Assembly: GCA_900545555.1 (NCBI GenBank)
Contig: UQZI01000027.1
Span: 1-25,063, forward strand
Direction: 5' to 3'
From: an uncultured Collinsella sp.
Lineage (GTDB): Bacteria > Actinomycetota > Coriobacteriia > Coriobacteriales > Coriobacteriaceae
Length of the DNA stretch: 25,063 nt
The notes under the pieces are model-generated. The model was not told the origin of the DNA, made no database searches, and saw nothing but the letters and a program-made list of their open reading frames with translations. Position numbers and translations under genes: made by a program. Positions 1 to 7,366 of the stretch are shown piece after piece; position 1 is the first letter of the stretch; every line of letters begins with the position of its first letter.

Positions 1-299
1 TGAGCAGCGCCGGGGATCATGTTCTTGACGTAGTCAGCGTGGCCCGGGCAGTCAACGTGAGCGTAGTGACGGGAAGCGGTCTCGTACTCAACGTGGGAGA
101 CGGAGATCGTAATGCCGCGCTCGCGCTCCTCGGGAGCCTTGTCGATGTTCTCGAACGCAGTGAAGTCAGCCTTGCAGCCCTCGGTCTCAGAGAGAACCTT
201 GGTGATGGCAGCGGTCAGCGTGGTCTTGCCGTGGTCGACGTGACCAATGGTGCCGATGTTAACATGCGGCTTAGTGCGCTCAAACTTCTCTTTGGCCAT
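1..299 (-). CDS. tuf: Elongation factor Tu, N-terminal part (runs off the left edge)
   Basis: EF-Tu is the GTPase that delivers aminoacyl-tRNA to the ribosomal A site. The 99 visible codons read from an ATG at 299 and contain the G1 box GHVDHGKT (residues 19-26), the switch-I RGITI (61-65) and the G3 box DCPGH (83-87), all diagnostic of translational GTPases of the EF-Tu type. A strong ribosome-binding site (AGGAGGG, about 304-310) precedes the ATG. The remaining three quarters of the gene lie outside the window. It follows three tRNA genes on the same strand and probably shares their promoter at 706-735, the arrangement known for tufB in enterobacteria. Confidence 0.97.
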   Translation of the reverse strand, partial: MAKEKFERTKPHVNIGTIGHVDHGKTTLTAAITKVLSETEGCKADFTAFENIDKAPEERERGITISVSHVEYETASRHYAHVDCPGHADYVKNMIPGAA

Positions 300-353
300 A
301 AAGCCCTCCTCTTAACAGGTCGTCCCCGGACGGGACTTTGCCTTTATACCATA

Positions 354-384
354 GTGGCCTCTCAACATACTATTGAGAAGCCAC
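354..384 (-). promoter_or_regulatory. Hairpin between tRNA-Met and tuf
   Basis: The arms 354-365 and 373-384 pair over 11 of 12 positions around a 7-nt loop, in the 96-nt gap between the tRNA-Met 3' end and tuf. No T-run follows on the minus strand, so it is more likely an RNA processing or mRNA-stabilising hairpin separating tRNA from tuf mRNA than a terminator. The role is inferred. Confidence 0.45.
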
Positions 385-395
385 CGTGTTACCTA

Positions 396-472
396 TGGTA
401 GCGGTGACTGGATTCGAACCAGTGACGCCACGGGTATGAACCGTGTGCTCTAACCAACTGAGCTACACCGCC
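396..472 (-). tRNA. tRNA-Met (CAT), elongator type
   Basis: The minus strand folds as a full cloverleaf of 77 nt. The acceptor stem is GGCGGTG/CACCGCT (G1-U72 wobble), the anticodon stem is CACGG/CCGTG with loop TTCATAC, and the T-loop is TTCGAAT. The 3' CCA is encoded (396-398). The anticodon CAT is at plus positions 436-438. The paired first base rules out an initiator tRNA. A CAT-reading tRNA-Ile2 cannot be wholly excluded by eye. Confidence 0.95.
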
Positions 473-475
473 GGA

Positions 476-551
476 TGGAGCCTGCAACCAGACTTGAACT
501 GGTGACCTCTTCGTTACCAACGAAGTGCTCTACCGACTGAGCTATACAGGC
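476..551 (-). tRNA. tRNA-Thr (GGT)
   Basis: A 76-nt cloverleaf on the minus strand. The acceptor stem is GCCTGTA/TGCAGGC, the discriminator is T, and CCA is encoded. The anticodon stem CTTCG/CGAAG holds loop TTGGTAA, giving anticodon GGT. It lies 3 nt from the tRNA-Met gene and is clearly co-transcribed with it. Confidence 0.96.
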
Positions 552-561
552 ACTTGACGGG

Positions 562-643
562 TGGGAGCTATAGGATTCGAACCTATGTAGGCAGAGCCAA
601 CGGGTTTACAGCCCGTCCCCATTAACCACTCGGGCAAACTCCC
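562..643 (-). tRNA. tRNA-Tyr (GTA)
   Basis: An 82-nt class II tRNA on the minus strand with the long variable arm expected for bacterial tRNA-Tyr. The acceptor stem is GGGAGTT/AGCTCCC, and the anticodon loop CTGTAAA gives GTA. Discriminator A is followed by CCC rather than CCA, so CCA must be added after transcription, unlike its two neighbours. It is the first gene of the tRNA-tuf operon. Confidence 0.95.
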
Positions 644-705
644 AATCGTTCAAGTATCCGCAGGTTCTTTGGTCTTTTGGACCGCCGCCCCCGCGAACGA
701 AAAAG

Positions 706-735
706 ATAATACGATGCAACCTTGGGGGCTGTCAA
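706..735 (-). promoter_or_regulatory. Promoter of the tRNA-Tyr/Thr/Met-tuf operon
   Basis: On the minus strand a perfect -35 box TTGACA (730-735) is followed after 18 bp by a near-consensus -10 box TATTAT (706-711). It points at the tRNA-Tyr gene, whose first base is 643, placing transcription start near 699. Confidence 0.8.
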
Positions 736-949
736 CGAAAACCTCTAGATACACGGTCCCGGGCGTATCTATATACCTTTGACCTGCGGTTTTGTTGAGT
801 TTGGATATGAAGGACGGTGGTTTTGGATACTGAGGTGACGTTTCCCGAGGTAACACTTTGGTGTAGTAGAGTACACCTTCAGAATAGAACTTCGATAACA
901 GCCTATTTGCACCTATATATAGGTCGAGATCGGGCTTCCGCGGCAGATT

Positions 950-1093
950 CGAGCGTGGATTTTCTTCCGTTTGAAATCGAGCGTGGATAATCTCCCACTT
1001 TGCCGTGCCATCGAATCCAAAGTGGCAGATTATCCACGCTCATTCACTAAGCGGGAGTTTTTCCACGCTCGTACGTCCGAAAATCCACGCCCG
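950..1093. repeat. Nested palindrome cluster, family A (core GAGCGTGGAT)
   Basis: Inner hairpin: arms 979-1002 and 1018-1041 pair over 23 of 24 positions (single C/C mismatch 994/1026) around a 15-nt loop. Outer hairpin: 950-964 pairs with 1079-1093 over 14 of 15. A further half copy (TTCCACGCTCG) lies at 1061-1071. The core occurs five times in 145 bp, two forward and three inverted. No T-run follows on either strand and no credible gene is present, so this is not a simple terminator. It may be a dispersed intergenic repeat or a multi-site protein target. Confidence 0.8.
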
Positions 1094-1123
1094 ATGAGGA
1101 CGATCAGCCCCACCCCGGCTTCC

Positions 1124-1341
1124 GTCTCGATCTGTAACAGTAAGAGGGTTATTCCTCCCCTATCTGTTACAGATCGAGATGTTTCCCGCTCAACCCGTCT
1201 TAACGTCTCAATCCGTAACAGCTAGAACGGTTTTCAGCCTCTTCGTGTTACAAATCGAGATGTTATCGGCCGTCCCTTGGCAATGTCTCGATCTGTAACT
1301 ATAAGGAGGGTCTTCAGCCCACTCGTGTTACGGATCGAGAC
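1124..1341. repeat. Three tandem palindromic units, family B (GTCTCGATCTGTAACAG)
   Basis: Three imperfect palindromes occupy 1124-1180, 1205-1261 and 1285-1341. Left arms are at 1124-1140, 1205-1221 and 1285-1300; right arms at 1164-1180, 1245-1261 and 1325-1341. Arms are about 17 bp and loops 23-24 nt, with linkers of 24 and 23 bp, giving an 80-81 bp period. The loops differ in sequence but each can form a short inner stem (for example GGG...CCC in unit 3), suggesting conserved structure. No coding potential and no poly-T is seen. Confidence 0.85.
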
Positions 1342-1390
1342 AAACCTGAAGCCTGGTGGAAGTCAAACCCGCTGACATGTCAACATAAAT

Positions 1391-1428
1391 AGAAACGGGC
1401 CCTGTCCCACAATAGGGAACAGAGCCCG
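1391..1428 (-). terminator. Rho-independent terminator after tRNA-Thr(TGT)
   Basis: The hairpin at 1396-1428 (GGGCTCTGTTCCC paired with GGACAGGGCCC, loop about 7 nt) is followed on the minus strand by TTTCTATTT. It sits 10 nt past the tRNA 3' end and ends that transcript. Confidence 0.8.
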
Positions 1429-1437
1429 AAACTCTCA

Positions 1438-1512
1438 TGGAGCCAGTGACAGGAATCGAACCTGCAACCCACTGATTACAAATCAGTTGCGCTACCGTTG
1501 CGCCACACTGGC
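1438..1512 (-). tRNA. tRNA-Thr (TGT)
   Basis: A 75-nt cloverleaf on the minus strand with acceptor GCCAGTG/CACTGGC, discriminator T and encoded CCA (1438-1440). The anticodon stem ACTGA/TCAGT holds loop TTTGTAA, giving TGT. It stands alone between the palindrome arrays and the housekeeping operon and has its own terminator. Confidence 0.95.
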
Positions 1513-1611
1513 ACACTTGGCGCTTTCGCGCGAAGCCAGTTAAGAATAAAGGAATTGCGGACGGGGTGCAACAGACCCTTTGACCGACCACATCTCAAAA
1601 CCCTTCGTCAG

Positions 1612-1662
1612 AACGAATAGTTTTATCCGTTCGCCAAAACCAAAAACTATTCGTTTTGGCGA
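1612..1662. other. Two mutually exclusive inverted repeats downstream of the yacP-like gene
   Basis: A 13-bp perfect inverted repeat pairs 1612-1624 (AACGAATAGTTTT) with 1643-1655. A 10-bp perfect inverted repeat pairs 1631-1640 (TCGCCAAAAC) with 1653-1662. They overlap, so only one can form at a time. They lie 74 bp past the stop of the operon-terminal gene and may contribute to 3'-end formation, although no clean T-run follows. Confidence 0.5.
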
Positions 1663-1664
1663 CA

Positions 1665-1712
1665 GCAACCCACAGTCCATTGATTACAAATCAACGGGCC
1701 GACCAATTGGGA
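1665..1712 (-). pseudogene. Decayed tRNA-Thr(TGT)-like remnant
   Basis: Two blocks of the intact tRNA-Thr gene recur here: GCAACCCAC (1665-1673, as at 1464-1472) and TGATTACAAATCA (1681-1693, as at 1473-1485). They abut in the real gene but are split here by 7 nt. The minus strand keeps an anticodon-like stem-loop (GTTGA, TTTGTAA, TCAAT) and a D-loop-like AATTGGTCGG, but there is no T-arm or matching acceptor stem, so it should not work as a tRNA. It may be the scar of a past duplication or of element integration. Confidence 0.5.
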
Positions 1713-1735
1713 AACGGGTCTCTATGGATAATCCC

Positions 1736-2413
1736 CTACCGTCCGCGCAGGGCCTTGAGCTTGGCCAAGGCCTCGGGGCTCAAGCGGCTGCCCAGGGTCA
1801 TCTTGATCTGCGGAGCTTCCTCTGCCTCGTGAACATCGTTATCTATCTGCTTGATCTCGTCCACCAGCATGCGGCTCGAGATGCGCGTAACGCCCTTGCC
1901 CATGACGACAGCCTGGATCGTGCCGTCACTCGATACCACGGAGCACGCGCGGCCTTCCTCACGTGCCTCGATGCAGAGCTTCTGCACCACGGTATCGGCA
2001 GAGACGCCCGTCGGCGAAAACTCGATGCGCACACCGCGGGCCGGCAGGTTGGGGCGCTCGTTGGAGATATTGCCCGCGCCGTCGAACACGACCACGGCCT
2101 CGTAGCGGCCCTGGGCAAAGGCTGCGACGTCATTAATGAGCGCCGTGCGCGCCATATCGTGAACGTCGCTGGAATACGGATCGTCGGAATGGTCGTACAC
2201 GAGCTTTTCGTAGCGCGGCGTGCAGTGAATCACGTTGTAGCCGTCGACCACCAGCAGCTCGGGCTTATTGGAGTGCACCGTCGAGACAGGATCGGCGATG
2301 GCCTGCGCAAACGCATTGCCGCCCACGCCATAGGTCGCGGCCGAAACAATCGGCTTGGCCGAGCCCTCGCCAAAGCGCTTGGCCTTGGACTTGGCACGGT
2401 TCTTTTTGGACAT
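1736..2413 (-). CDS. YacP/Rae1-like NYN-domain endoribonuclease
   Basis: 225 residues. A basic N-terminal tail (1-50) precedes an NYN/PIN-fold nuclease domain. Key acidic positions are visible: D57 in VVDGYNVI, D111 in VVVFDGAGN, D140, and the SSDGTIQ segment (161-167), typical of the YacP family. In Bacillus, YacP (Rae1) cuts mRNA on the ribosome; that role is inherited from the family and not shown here. It starts 3 nt after rlmB stops, with its ribosome-binding site inside the end of rlmB. The rlmB-yacP pairing is conserved in Bacillota and supports the call. It is the last gene of the operon. Confidence 0.88.
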   Translation of the reverse strand: MSKKNRAKSKAKRFGEGSAKPIVSAATYGVGGNAFAQAIADPVSTVHSNKPELLVVDGYNVIHCTPRYEKLVYDHSDDPYSSDVHDMARTALINDVAAFAQGRYEAVVVFDGAGNISNERPNLPARGVRIEFSPTGVSADTVVQKLCIEAREEGRACSVVSSDGTIQAVVMGKGVTRISSRMLVDEIKQIDNDVHEAEEAPQIKMTLGSRLSPEALAKLKALRGR

Positions 2414-2416
2414 GCG

Positions 2417-3337
2417 CTACTCCTCCCCCATGAGCTCGCCGGCGTTGCGGCGCAGCCACTCAAAGCACAGCGCCGTGGTCGCCTGGGCAACATTGAGGCT
2501 CTCGGTCATGCCGCGCTGGGGAAGCTTGGTCAAAAAGTCGCATTTCTCAAGCACCAGGCGCGAGATGCCGTCGCCCTCGGAGCCCATGACGAGCGCCACG
2601 CGGCCCTCGAAGGGAGCATCCCAGCAACTACCTTCGGCGTGCTCGGAAGCGCCGCCCACCCAAAAGCCAGCGGCCTTAAGATCGTCGAGTGCACGGGCGA
2701 TGTTGGGCACCTGCGCGATAGGCAGATGCATGACGGCGCCGGCTGAAGTCTTGTAGCTGCCCACGGTCACGCCGGCGGCACGCTTGTTGGCGATGATGAC
2801 GCCGGCCGCGCCCACAACCTCAGCGGAGCGCACGATGGCACCAAAGTTGCCGTCGTCAGTCACATGGTCGAGCACCACGACAAGTGCTGGGCCCTCGCCT
2901 GCGCGGTCGAGAATATCGACGACATCGGCATAGGGGAAGTTGCCAACCTCGAGCGCGATGCCCTGGTGAGCGCCATGGCTCGACAGTGCGTCGAGCTGCG
3001 CGCGCGGCACATACTTAATGCGGACACCCGCGGCGTTGAGGTCGTCGACCAGGCGCGACAAGGCGGCGTCGCGCTCCCCGCCCTCGGCAATGAGCGCGCA
3101 CTTGATGGGAAAACCGGTGCGTAGCGCCTCGGCGGCAGCACGGCGACCTTCGATAAACTCGCCCTTGGGGACCTGAACGTTGTCGCGGTTGCGATCTCGC
3201 TGCGGACGCGCAGCCTGGGCTTGGGAGCGCTCGCGCTGGCCCTTGGGAGTGGCAGCGCGGTCGTTGCGGCGAATCGGACGCGAGCCAGAAGCAGCCTGCT
3301 TGCCTCCACGCGGTGCGCGCTTGCGATTGTCGGCCAT
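2417..3337 (-). CDS. rlmB: 23S rRNA (guanosine-2'-O-)-methyltransferase, TrmH/RlmB family
   Basis: 306 residues, a SPOUT (trefoil-knot) methyltransferase that methylates a guanosine of 23S rRNA using SAM. A basic, disordered tail (1-55, rich in R, K, Q) is followed by the substrate-binding domain (about 57-135) and the SpoU domain with all three motifs: NFGAIVRSAE (164-173), LVMGSEGDGISR (249-260) and LPQRGMTESLNVA (272-284). The ATG at 3337 has an AAGGAGG ribosome-binding site. The N-terminal extension is longer than in E. coli RlmB, as is common in Actinomycetota. Methylation of the 23S loop equivalent to G2251 is the family function; paralogues with other targets exist. Confidence 0.92.
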   Translation of the reverse strand: MADNRKRAPRGGKQAASGSRPIRRNDRAATPKGQRERSQAQAARPQRDRNRDNVQVPKGEFIEGRRAAAEALRTGFPIKCALIAEGGERDAALSRLVDDLNAAGVRIKYVPRAQLDALSSHGAHQGIALEVGNFPYADVVDILDRAGEGPALVVVLDHVTDDGNFGAIVRSAEVVGAAGVIIANKRAAGVTVGSYKTSAGAVMHLPIAQVPNIARALDDLKAAGFWVGGASEHAEGSCWDAPFEGRVALVMGSEGDGISRLVLEKCDFLTKLPQRGMTESLNVAQATTALCFEWLRRNAGELMGEE

Positions 3338-3410
3338 AAAGCGGCCTCCTTAAATAGATAACGAACAAGAATCGACCGTCCGAGCCACGGCACCTTGCCT
3401 TTCAATCGTC

Positions 3411-3435
3411 GGGCATGGCCACAAGGCCTATGCCC
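3411..3435. other. Small hairpin in the cysS-rlmB gap
   Basis: GGGCATGGCC (3411-3420) pairs with GGCCTATGCCC (3425-3435) around ACAA with one bulged base. It is the only structure I see in the 143-bp gap between cysS and rlmB. With no T-run on the minus strand it is more likely a processing or stability element than a full terminator. Confidence 0.4.
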
Positions 3436-3480
3436 TCCTCTTTCAAGGCAATCTGCCGCACCTCGAACGGTCGACAAATA

Positions 3481-4947
3481 CTAGAGACTCTTAATACGAG
3501 TACCCGCGGCCGTATCCTCAATGGTGAGGCCCAGGTCCTTGAGCTGGTCGCGGATGGCGTCGGCCAGATCCCAGTTCTTGGCGGCACGGGCCTCGGCGCG
3601 GGCTTCGAGAATCTTGGCAGCAGCCTCGTCCACGTCGTCGCCCGTATAGGCAACCAGACCGGCGGCAACACCCAGCAGACCCAGCGGCAGCTCGACCTTG
3701 GGCTCGGGGAGCTCAACACCAAACGTATCGAGCAGCTCGGCCAGCGTGTCGGCGGCGGCAAGCGCGGCGGCCTTGTCGGCAGCGTCGCCCGCCTGCTCCA
3801 GGTACTGGTTGCACTCGGTCACAAAGCCAAAGACGGCACCCATGGCGCCGGCGGTGTTAAAGTCGTCGTCCATGCACTCCTTAAAGGTGGCACGTGTCTC
3901 GGCGGCCTTGGCGGCAAACGCCTCGGATGCTGCCTCATCGGCATCGGCCGTCGCATGGTTCGCGGCCCAGCGCAGGTTCTCGACCGTACCGGCAATACGC
4001 GTGAGCGAGTTCTCGGCACCCTCCAGGCGCTCCCAAGAAAAGTCGAGCGGTGAGCGATAGCTCGTCTGCAGCATCAGCAGGCGCAGGGCGGCAGCGGAGT
4101 GCTGCTCGAGGACCTCGGCCAGCGTAAAGAAGTTGCCGAGCGACTTGGACATCTTCTCGCCGTCTACCAGCAGCATGCCCGTGTGCATCCAGGTGTTGGA
4201 GAAGCCCTGGTGCCAGGCGCAGGTGGCCTGAGCGCACTCGTTCTCGTGATGCGGGAAGGCAAGGTCGGAGCCGCCGCCGTGGATGTCGATCGGAGTACCC
4301 AGGTAGCGATGCACCATGGCGGCGCACTCGGTGTGCCAACCGGGACGGCCCTCGCCCCAGGGGCTCGGCCAGCTGGGCTCGCCGGGCTTGGCGGCCTTCC
4401 ACAGGGCAAAGTCGAGCGGGTCGTTCTTGTCCTCGTTCTCCTCGATGCGCGCGCCAACCATAAGGTCGTCGATGTTGCGACCCGAGACCTGACCATAGTT
4501 GGGATCGCTGCGCACGGCAAAGTACACATCGCCGTTATCGGCTGCGTAAGCGTGGCCCTGCTCGATAAGCGTCTTGATCATGGCGATCATGGGGCCGATC
4601 TCCTTGGTGGCGCGGGGGCGCACATCGGGATCGAGCACGTTGGCGGCGCGCATGACGCCGATGAACTTGTCCGAGAACTCCGTCGCGACCTCGGCGGCAG
4701 TGCGGCCCTGCTCGTTGGCGCGCTTGATGATCTTGTCATCGACATCGGTGAGGTTCTGGGCGAACGTGACCTCGTAGCCGCTCGCGATGAGCCAGCGACG
4801 AATCACGTCAAAGCTGATGAACGTGCGGGCATTGCCGATGTGGATGTTGTCGTAGACCGTGGGGCCGCACACGTACATGCGGACCTTGCCGGACTCGATG
4901 GGCTGGAACTCTTCCTTTTTATGGGTAGCGCTGTTGTAGATACGCAT
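3481..4947 (-). CDS. cysS: Cysteinyl-tRNA synthetase
   Basis: 488 residues, a class Ia aminoacyl-tRNA synthetase that charges tRNA-Cys. The signature HIGN box is at 36-39 (within CGPTVYDNIHIGNA), KMSKS is at 265-269, and the zinc-site residues C27, C208 and the HHENE box (233-237) are present. The length is near the family norm (about 460-490). The ATG at 4947 has AAGGAG in front of it. It lies 3 nt downstream of ispF, in the operon disA-ispD-ispF-cysS-rlmB-yacP. Nothing unusual is seen. Confidence 0.98.
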   Translation of the reverse strand: MRIYNSATHKKEEFQPIESGKVRMYVCGPTVYDNIHIGNARTFISFDVIRRWLIASGYEVTFAQNLTDVDDKIIKRANEQGRTAAEVATEFSDKFIGVMRAANVLDPDVRPRATKEIGPMIAMIKTLIEQGHAYAADNGDVYFAVRSDPNYGQVSGRNIDDLMVGARIEENEDKNDPLDFALWKAAKPGEPSWPSPWGEGRPGWHTECAAMVHRYLGTPIDIHGGGSDLAFPHHENECAQATCAWHQGFSNTWMHTGMLLVDGEKMSKSLGNFFTLAEVLEQHSAAALRLLMLQTSYRSPLDFSWERLEGAENSLTRIAGTVENLRWAANHATADADEAASEAFAAKAAETRATFKECMDDDFNTAGAMGAVFGFVTECNQYLEQAGDAADKAAALAAADTLAELLDTFGVELPEPKVELPLGLLGVAAGLVAYTGDDVDEAAAKILEARAEARAAKNWDLADAIRDQLKDLGLTIEDTAAGTRIKSL

Positions 4948-4950
4948 TCG

Positions 4951-5445
4951 TTACTCCTTAACGGTTTTCTGTAGCAGGCAGACGGCCCAGGCGCCGATTC
5001 CCTCGCCCTGGCCTTCCCAACCGAGCTTTTCGGTCGTAGTGGCGGCGACGCCCACGTTTTCGACGTCAACGCCCAGGGCATGGGCAAGGTTGGCGCGCAT
5101 GGCATCGCGGTGCGGAGTGATCTTGGGCTGCTGACAGGCAATAGTGCAATCGGCATCGACAAACTCAAAGCCCAGTTCGCGCGCATAGTCCATCACGCGA
5201 GTGAGCAGCACCATCGAATCGGCGCCCTCGTAGGCAGGATCGGTGTCGGGAAATAACTTGCCGATGTCTCCCCCGCGGCAGGCGCCCAGAATGGCGTCGG
5301 CCAAGGCGTGCGCGAGCACATCGGCATCCGAATGGCCCAGCAGTCCGCGCTCGTAGGGAATGTCGACCCCGCCGATGATACATCGACGCCCCTCCACCAA
5401 ACGGTGGACGTCGTAGCCGTGGCCGATGCGCAGGTTACTGAACAT
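4951..5445 (-). CDS. ispF: 2-C-methyl-D-erythritol 2,4-cyclodiphosphate synthase
   Basis: 164 residues. It closes CDP-ME 2-phosphate to MEcPP with release of CMP, the fifth step of the MEP isoprenoid pathway. Metal ligands D12 and H14 (GHGYDVHRL) and H46 (HSDADVLAHALADA) are present, as is the TTTEKLGWEGQGEGI stretch (137-151) near the C terminus. The ATG at 5445 lies inside the last codons of ispD (11-nt overlap), so the two are translationally coupled. Bifunctional IspDF fusions exist elsewhere; here the genes are separate but overlapping. Confidence 0.97.
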   Translation of the reverse strand: MFSNLRIGHGYDVHRLVEGRRCIIGGVDIPYERGLLGHSDADVLAHALADAILGACRGGDIGKLFPDTDPAYEGADSMVLLTRVMDYARELGFEFVDADCTIACQQPKITPHRDAMRANLAHALGVDVENVGVAATTTEKLGWEGQGEGIGAWAVCLLQKTVKE

Positions 5446-6163
5446 GGGGAAGGTCCTCTCCCTCGGCCATGCGACCGAGCAGAATCGCGGTTACAGGACG
5501 CAGGTCCTCGGGCACCGTCACCTTAAGGTTGTCGCGCGGGCTCTGGACGCAGCGGACGCGTCCGCCCATACGTTCGACCAGTGACGAATCGTCCGTGCCG
5601 ATAAAGCCCTCGGCAATCGCCGCGGCATGGGCGCGCTTCATGGCGTCGACACTAAAGATCTGTGGCGTCTGCGCGGCCCAGTATAGCTCACGCGGCGGCG
5701 TCTCGACGATGTTATCGCCATCAACGATCTTGAGCGTGTCGATCGCGGGCTGGCCGCATACGACGCCGTCGAGCGAGCGGTCACCCACAAGCACGTCAAT
5801 CGCATGATCGATGGCCTCGGTCGTGATGAGCGGACGAGCGCCATCGTGAATGGCGACGTATTCAAAGCCCGCCGGCACCGCGTGCACGCCGGCACGGGTG
5901 GAGTCCTGGCGGGTATCGCCGGCATCGGCAAAACTGATGGGCGTGTCATAGTCAAACGGGTCGATGGCCAGGCGGCGCATCTCGGCACGACGCTCGGCAG
6001 GGCAAACCACGACGATGTGGCCAACCTTATCGCTACGGTCAAACGCGCGGATGGACCAGCTCATAAGCGGACGGCCCGCTACATTGACGAGCTGCTTGCC
6101 ACCGGGGTTACCAAAGCGCTGGCCGCTGCCACCGGCAACGACCACGGCGCATACGGGCGCCAT
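5435..6163 (-). CDS. ispD: 2-C-methyl-D-erythritol 4-phosphate cytidylyltransferase
   Basis: 242 residues. It joins CTP and MEP to give CDP-ME, the third MEP-pathway step. The nucleotide-binding loop VVAGGSGQRFG (8-18) with K23 in NPGGKQ, GDTRQDSTRAG (82-92) and HDGARPL (106-112) are the expected IspD motifs. The start ATG shares its A with the stop of disA (TAATG), so translation is coupled to the c-di-AMP synthase. The end overlaps ispF by 11 nt. Confidence 0.96.
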   Translation of the reverse strand: MAPVCAVVVAGGSGQRFGNPGGKQLVNVAGRPLMSWSIRAFDRSDKVGHIVVVCPAERRAEMRRLAIDPFDYDTPISFADAGDTRQDSTRAGVHAVPAGFEYVAIHDGARPLITTEAIDHAIDVLVGDRSLDGVVCGQPAIDTLKIVDGDNIVETPPRELYWAAQTPQIFSVDAMKRAHAAAIAEGFIGTDDSSLVERMGGRVRCVQSPRDNLKVTVPEDLRPVTAILLGRMAEGEDLPHVQ

Positions 6164-7230
6164 TATGCGTTCCCCTGTTTGGTGCCCTTCATGCGGTACA
6201 GCGAGTCCGCAAGAATGGCAGGGTTGTTAACGCCAAAGTCGCCCAGGCGCTCCGGATCCTCGCTGATGTCGTCCATGAGCTCCTGCAGCGAGCCGTACTC
6301 GTCGACGATCTTCTCGGCCACGCCGTCGCGCACGACGGACACGCGAGAAAGCGTGCGCAGGCCCAGCGGCGTCATGACGGAGTCCTCGTCCAGGTCGTCA
6401 TAGCCCAGAACTGCCGCCACGTGCTGCGGGTCGGACAGGTCCTTAGGCATCATGCGGCTCAGCTCGGCGCGGATCTTCTCGGCGTTGGCCTCAGAGGAAT
6501 CGCTTGCGTAGTCGCGGATCATCAAGTCGTATTCGGTATCCATGCTGGAGCCCGCGAGCTGCTCGAGCTGCATCTGCACGAGCTTGCCCTGGTTGCCCAG
6601 CTTGACAATGCAATCCTTAAGCTCGGTCTTTGCCTGCTGCATGATCTCGAAGCTCGAGAAAATACCGGTAATGTCGGCGAGCGTAACGTAGTCGTCGAGC
6701 TCGAGGGCCGTCAGGCGCAGCAGGGAGCGGTCGAGCGACTGACGGGTAGTCTGGAGCGTGGCGACGAGCTGGTTGACCGAGCTCATGATGGTGGTGACGG
6801 GCTGGATCTCGTAGCTCTTGCCGTGAACGTACACGTTGACGACGGCACGACGGGCCGAGACCGAGATCACGATGGCATCGGTGAGCACCGACATGCGGGC
6901 GGCGGTGCGGTGGCGCATGCCCGTCTCGCTCGTGGCAAGCGAGGGATCGGGATTGAGGTGGAAGTTGGCGCGCAGGATCTGGGTGAGGTCGCCGTCGATG
7001 ACGATGGCGCCGTCCATCTTGGAAAGCTCGAACAGGCGGTTCGAGGTAAACGAAATGTTGAGCGGGAAGCCGTCGTTACCAGCAGCGAGCACGTTTTCGG
7101 TGTCGCCGACGCAGATAAGGGCGCCCAGGTGACCAGCAATGATCATGTCGAGGGCGGTGCGAATCGGCTGACCGGGGGCAGTCAGGCGAATAGCCTGTTC
7201 CATACGCTTTTGCAGCTCGTTCTTATCCAA
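6163..7230 (-). CDS. disA: Diadenylate cyclase DisA, DNA-integrity scanning protein
   Basis: 355 residues, the full DisA length. The N-terminal DAC domain carries DGA (73-75) and RHRTA (106-110), which condense two ATP into c-di-AMP. A helical linker and a C-terminal helix-hairpin-helix DNA-binding part (from about 290) follow. No ATG fits the N terminus: the best start is TTG at 7230, with GGGAG about 8 nt upstream, giving MDKNELQKRM. It is the first gene of the six-gene operon. The usual partner radA, known to modulate DisA in Bacillus, is not in this window. Confidence 0.96.
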   Translation of the reverse strand: MDKNELQKRMEQAIRLTAPGQPIRTALDMIIAGHLGALICVGDTENVLAAGNDGFPLNISFTSNRLFELSKMDGAIVIDGDLTQILRANFHLNPDPSLATSETGMRHRTAARMSVLTDAIVISVSARRAVVNVYVHGKSYEIQPVTTIMSSVNQLVATLQTTRQSLDRSLLRLTALELDDYVTLADITGIFSSFEIMQQAKTELKDCIVKLGNQGKLVQMQLEQLAGSSMDTEYDLMIRDYASDSSEANAEKIRAELSRMMPKDLSDPQHVAAVLGYDDLDEDSVMTPLGLRTLSRVSVVRDGVAEKIVDEYGSLQELMDDISEDPERLGDFGVNNPAILADSLYRMKGTKQGNA

Positions 7231-7366
7231 GGCATCGCTCCCATCGTATACGCTCCATAAACGTCAATAAGTTTCTCACGGTTTGCCCCTGTGACGCCCG
7301 CAAAATCCGATGCTTACAGAATGAGCGAACACAGCTGAGAGCCCCAATCCAAATGAGCTGCTTATG

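Noticed and set aside
971..1225. Small plus-strand ORF of 84 codons
   Set aside because: It runs through the palindromic repeats, has no ribosome-binding site and its peptide has no recognisable features.
1124..1341. CRISPR array
   Set aside because: Only three units, each an inverted pair with 23-24 nt loops and an 80-bp period; no direct repeat of 25-37 bp with uniform spacers and no cas genes.
1580..2746. Plus-strand open frame of 388 codons
   Set aside because: It is antisense to the yacP-like and rlmB genes, whose products have clear motifs; long shadow frames are expected at this GC content.
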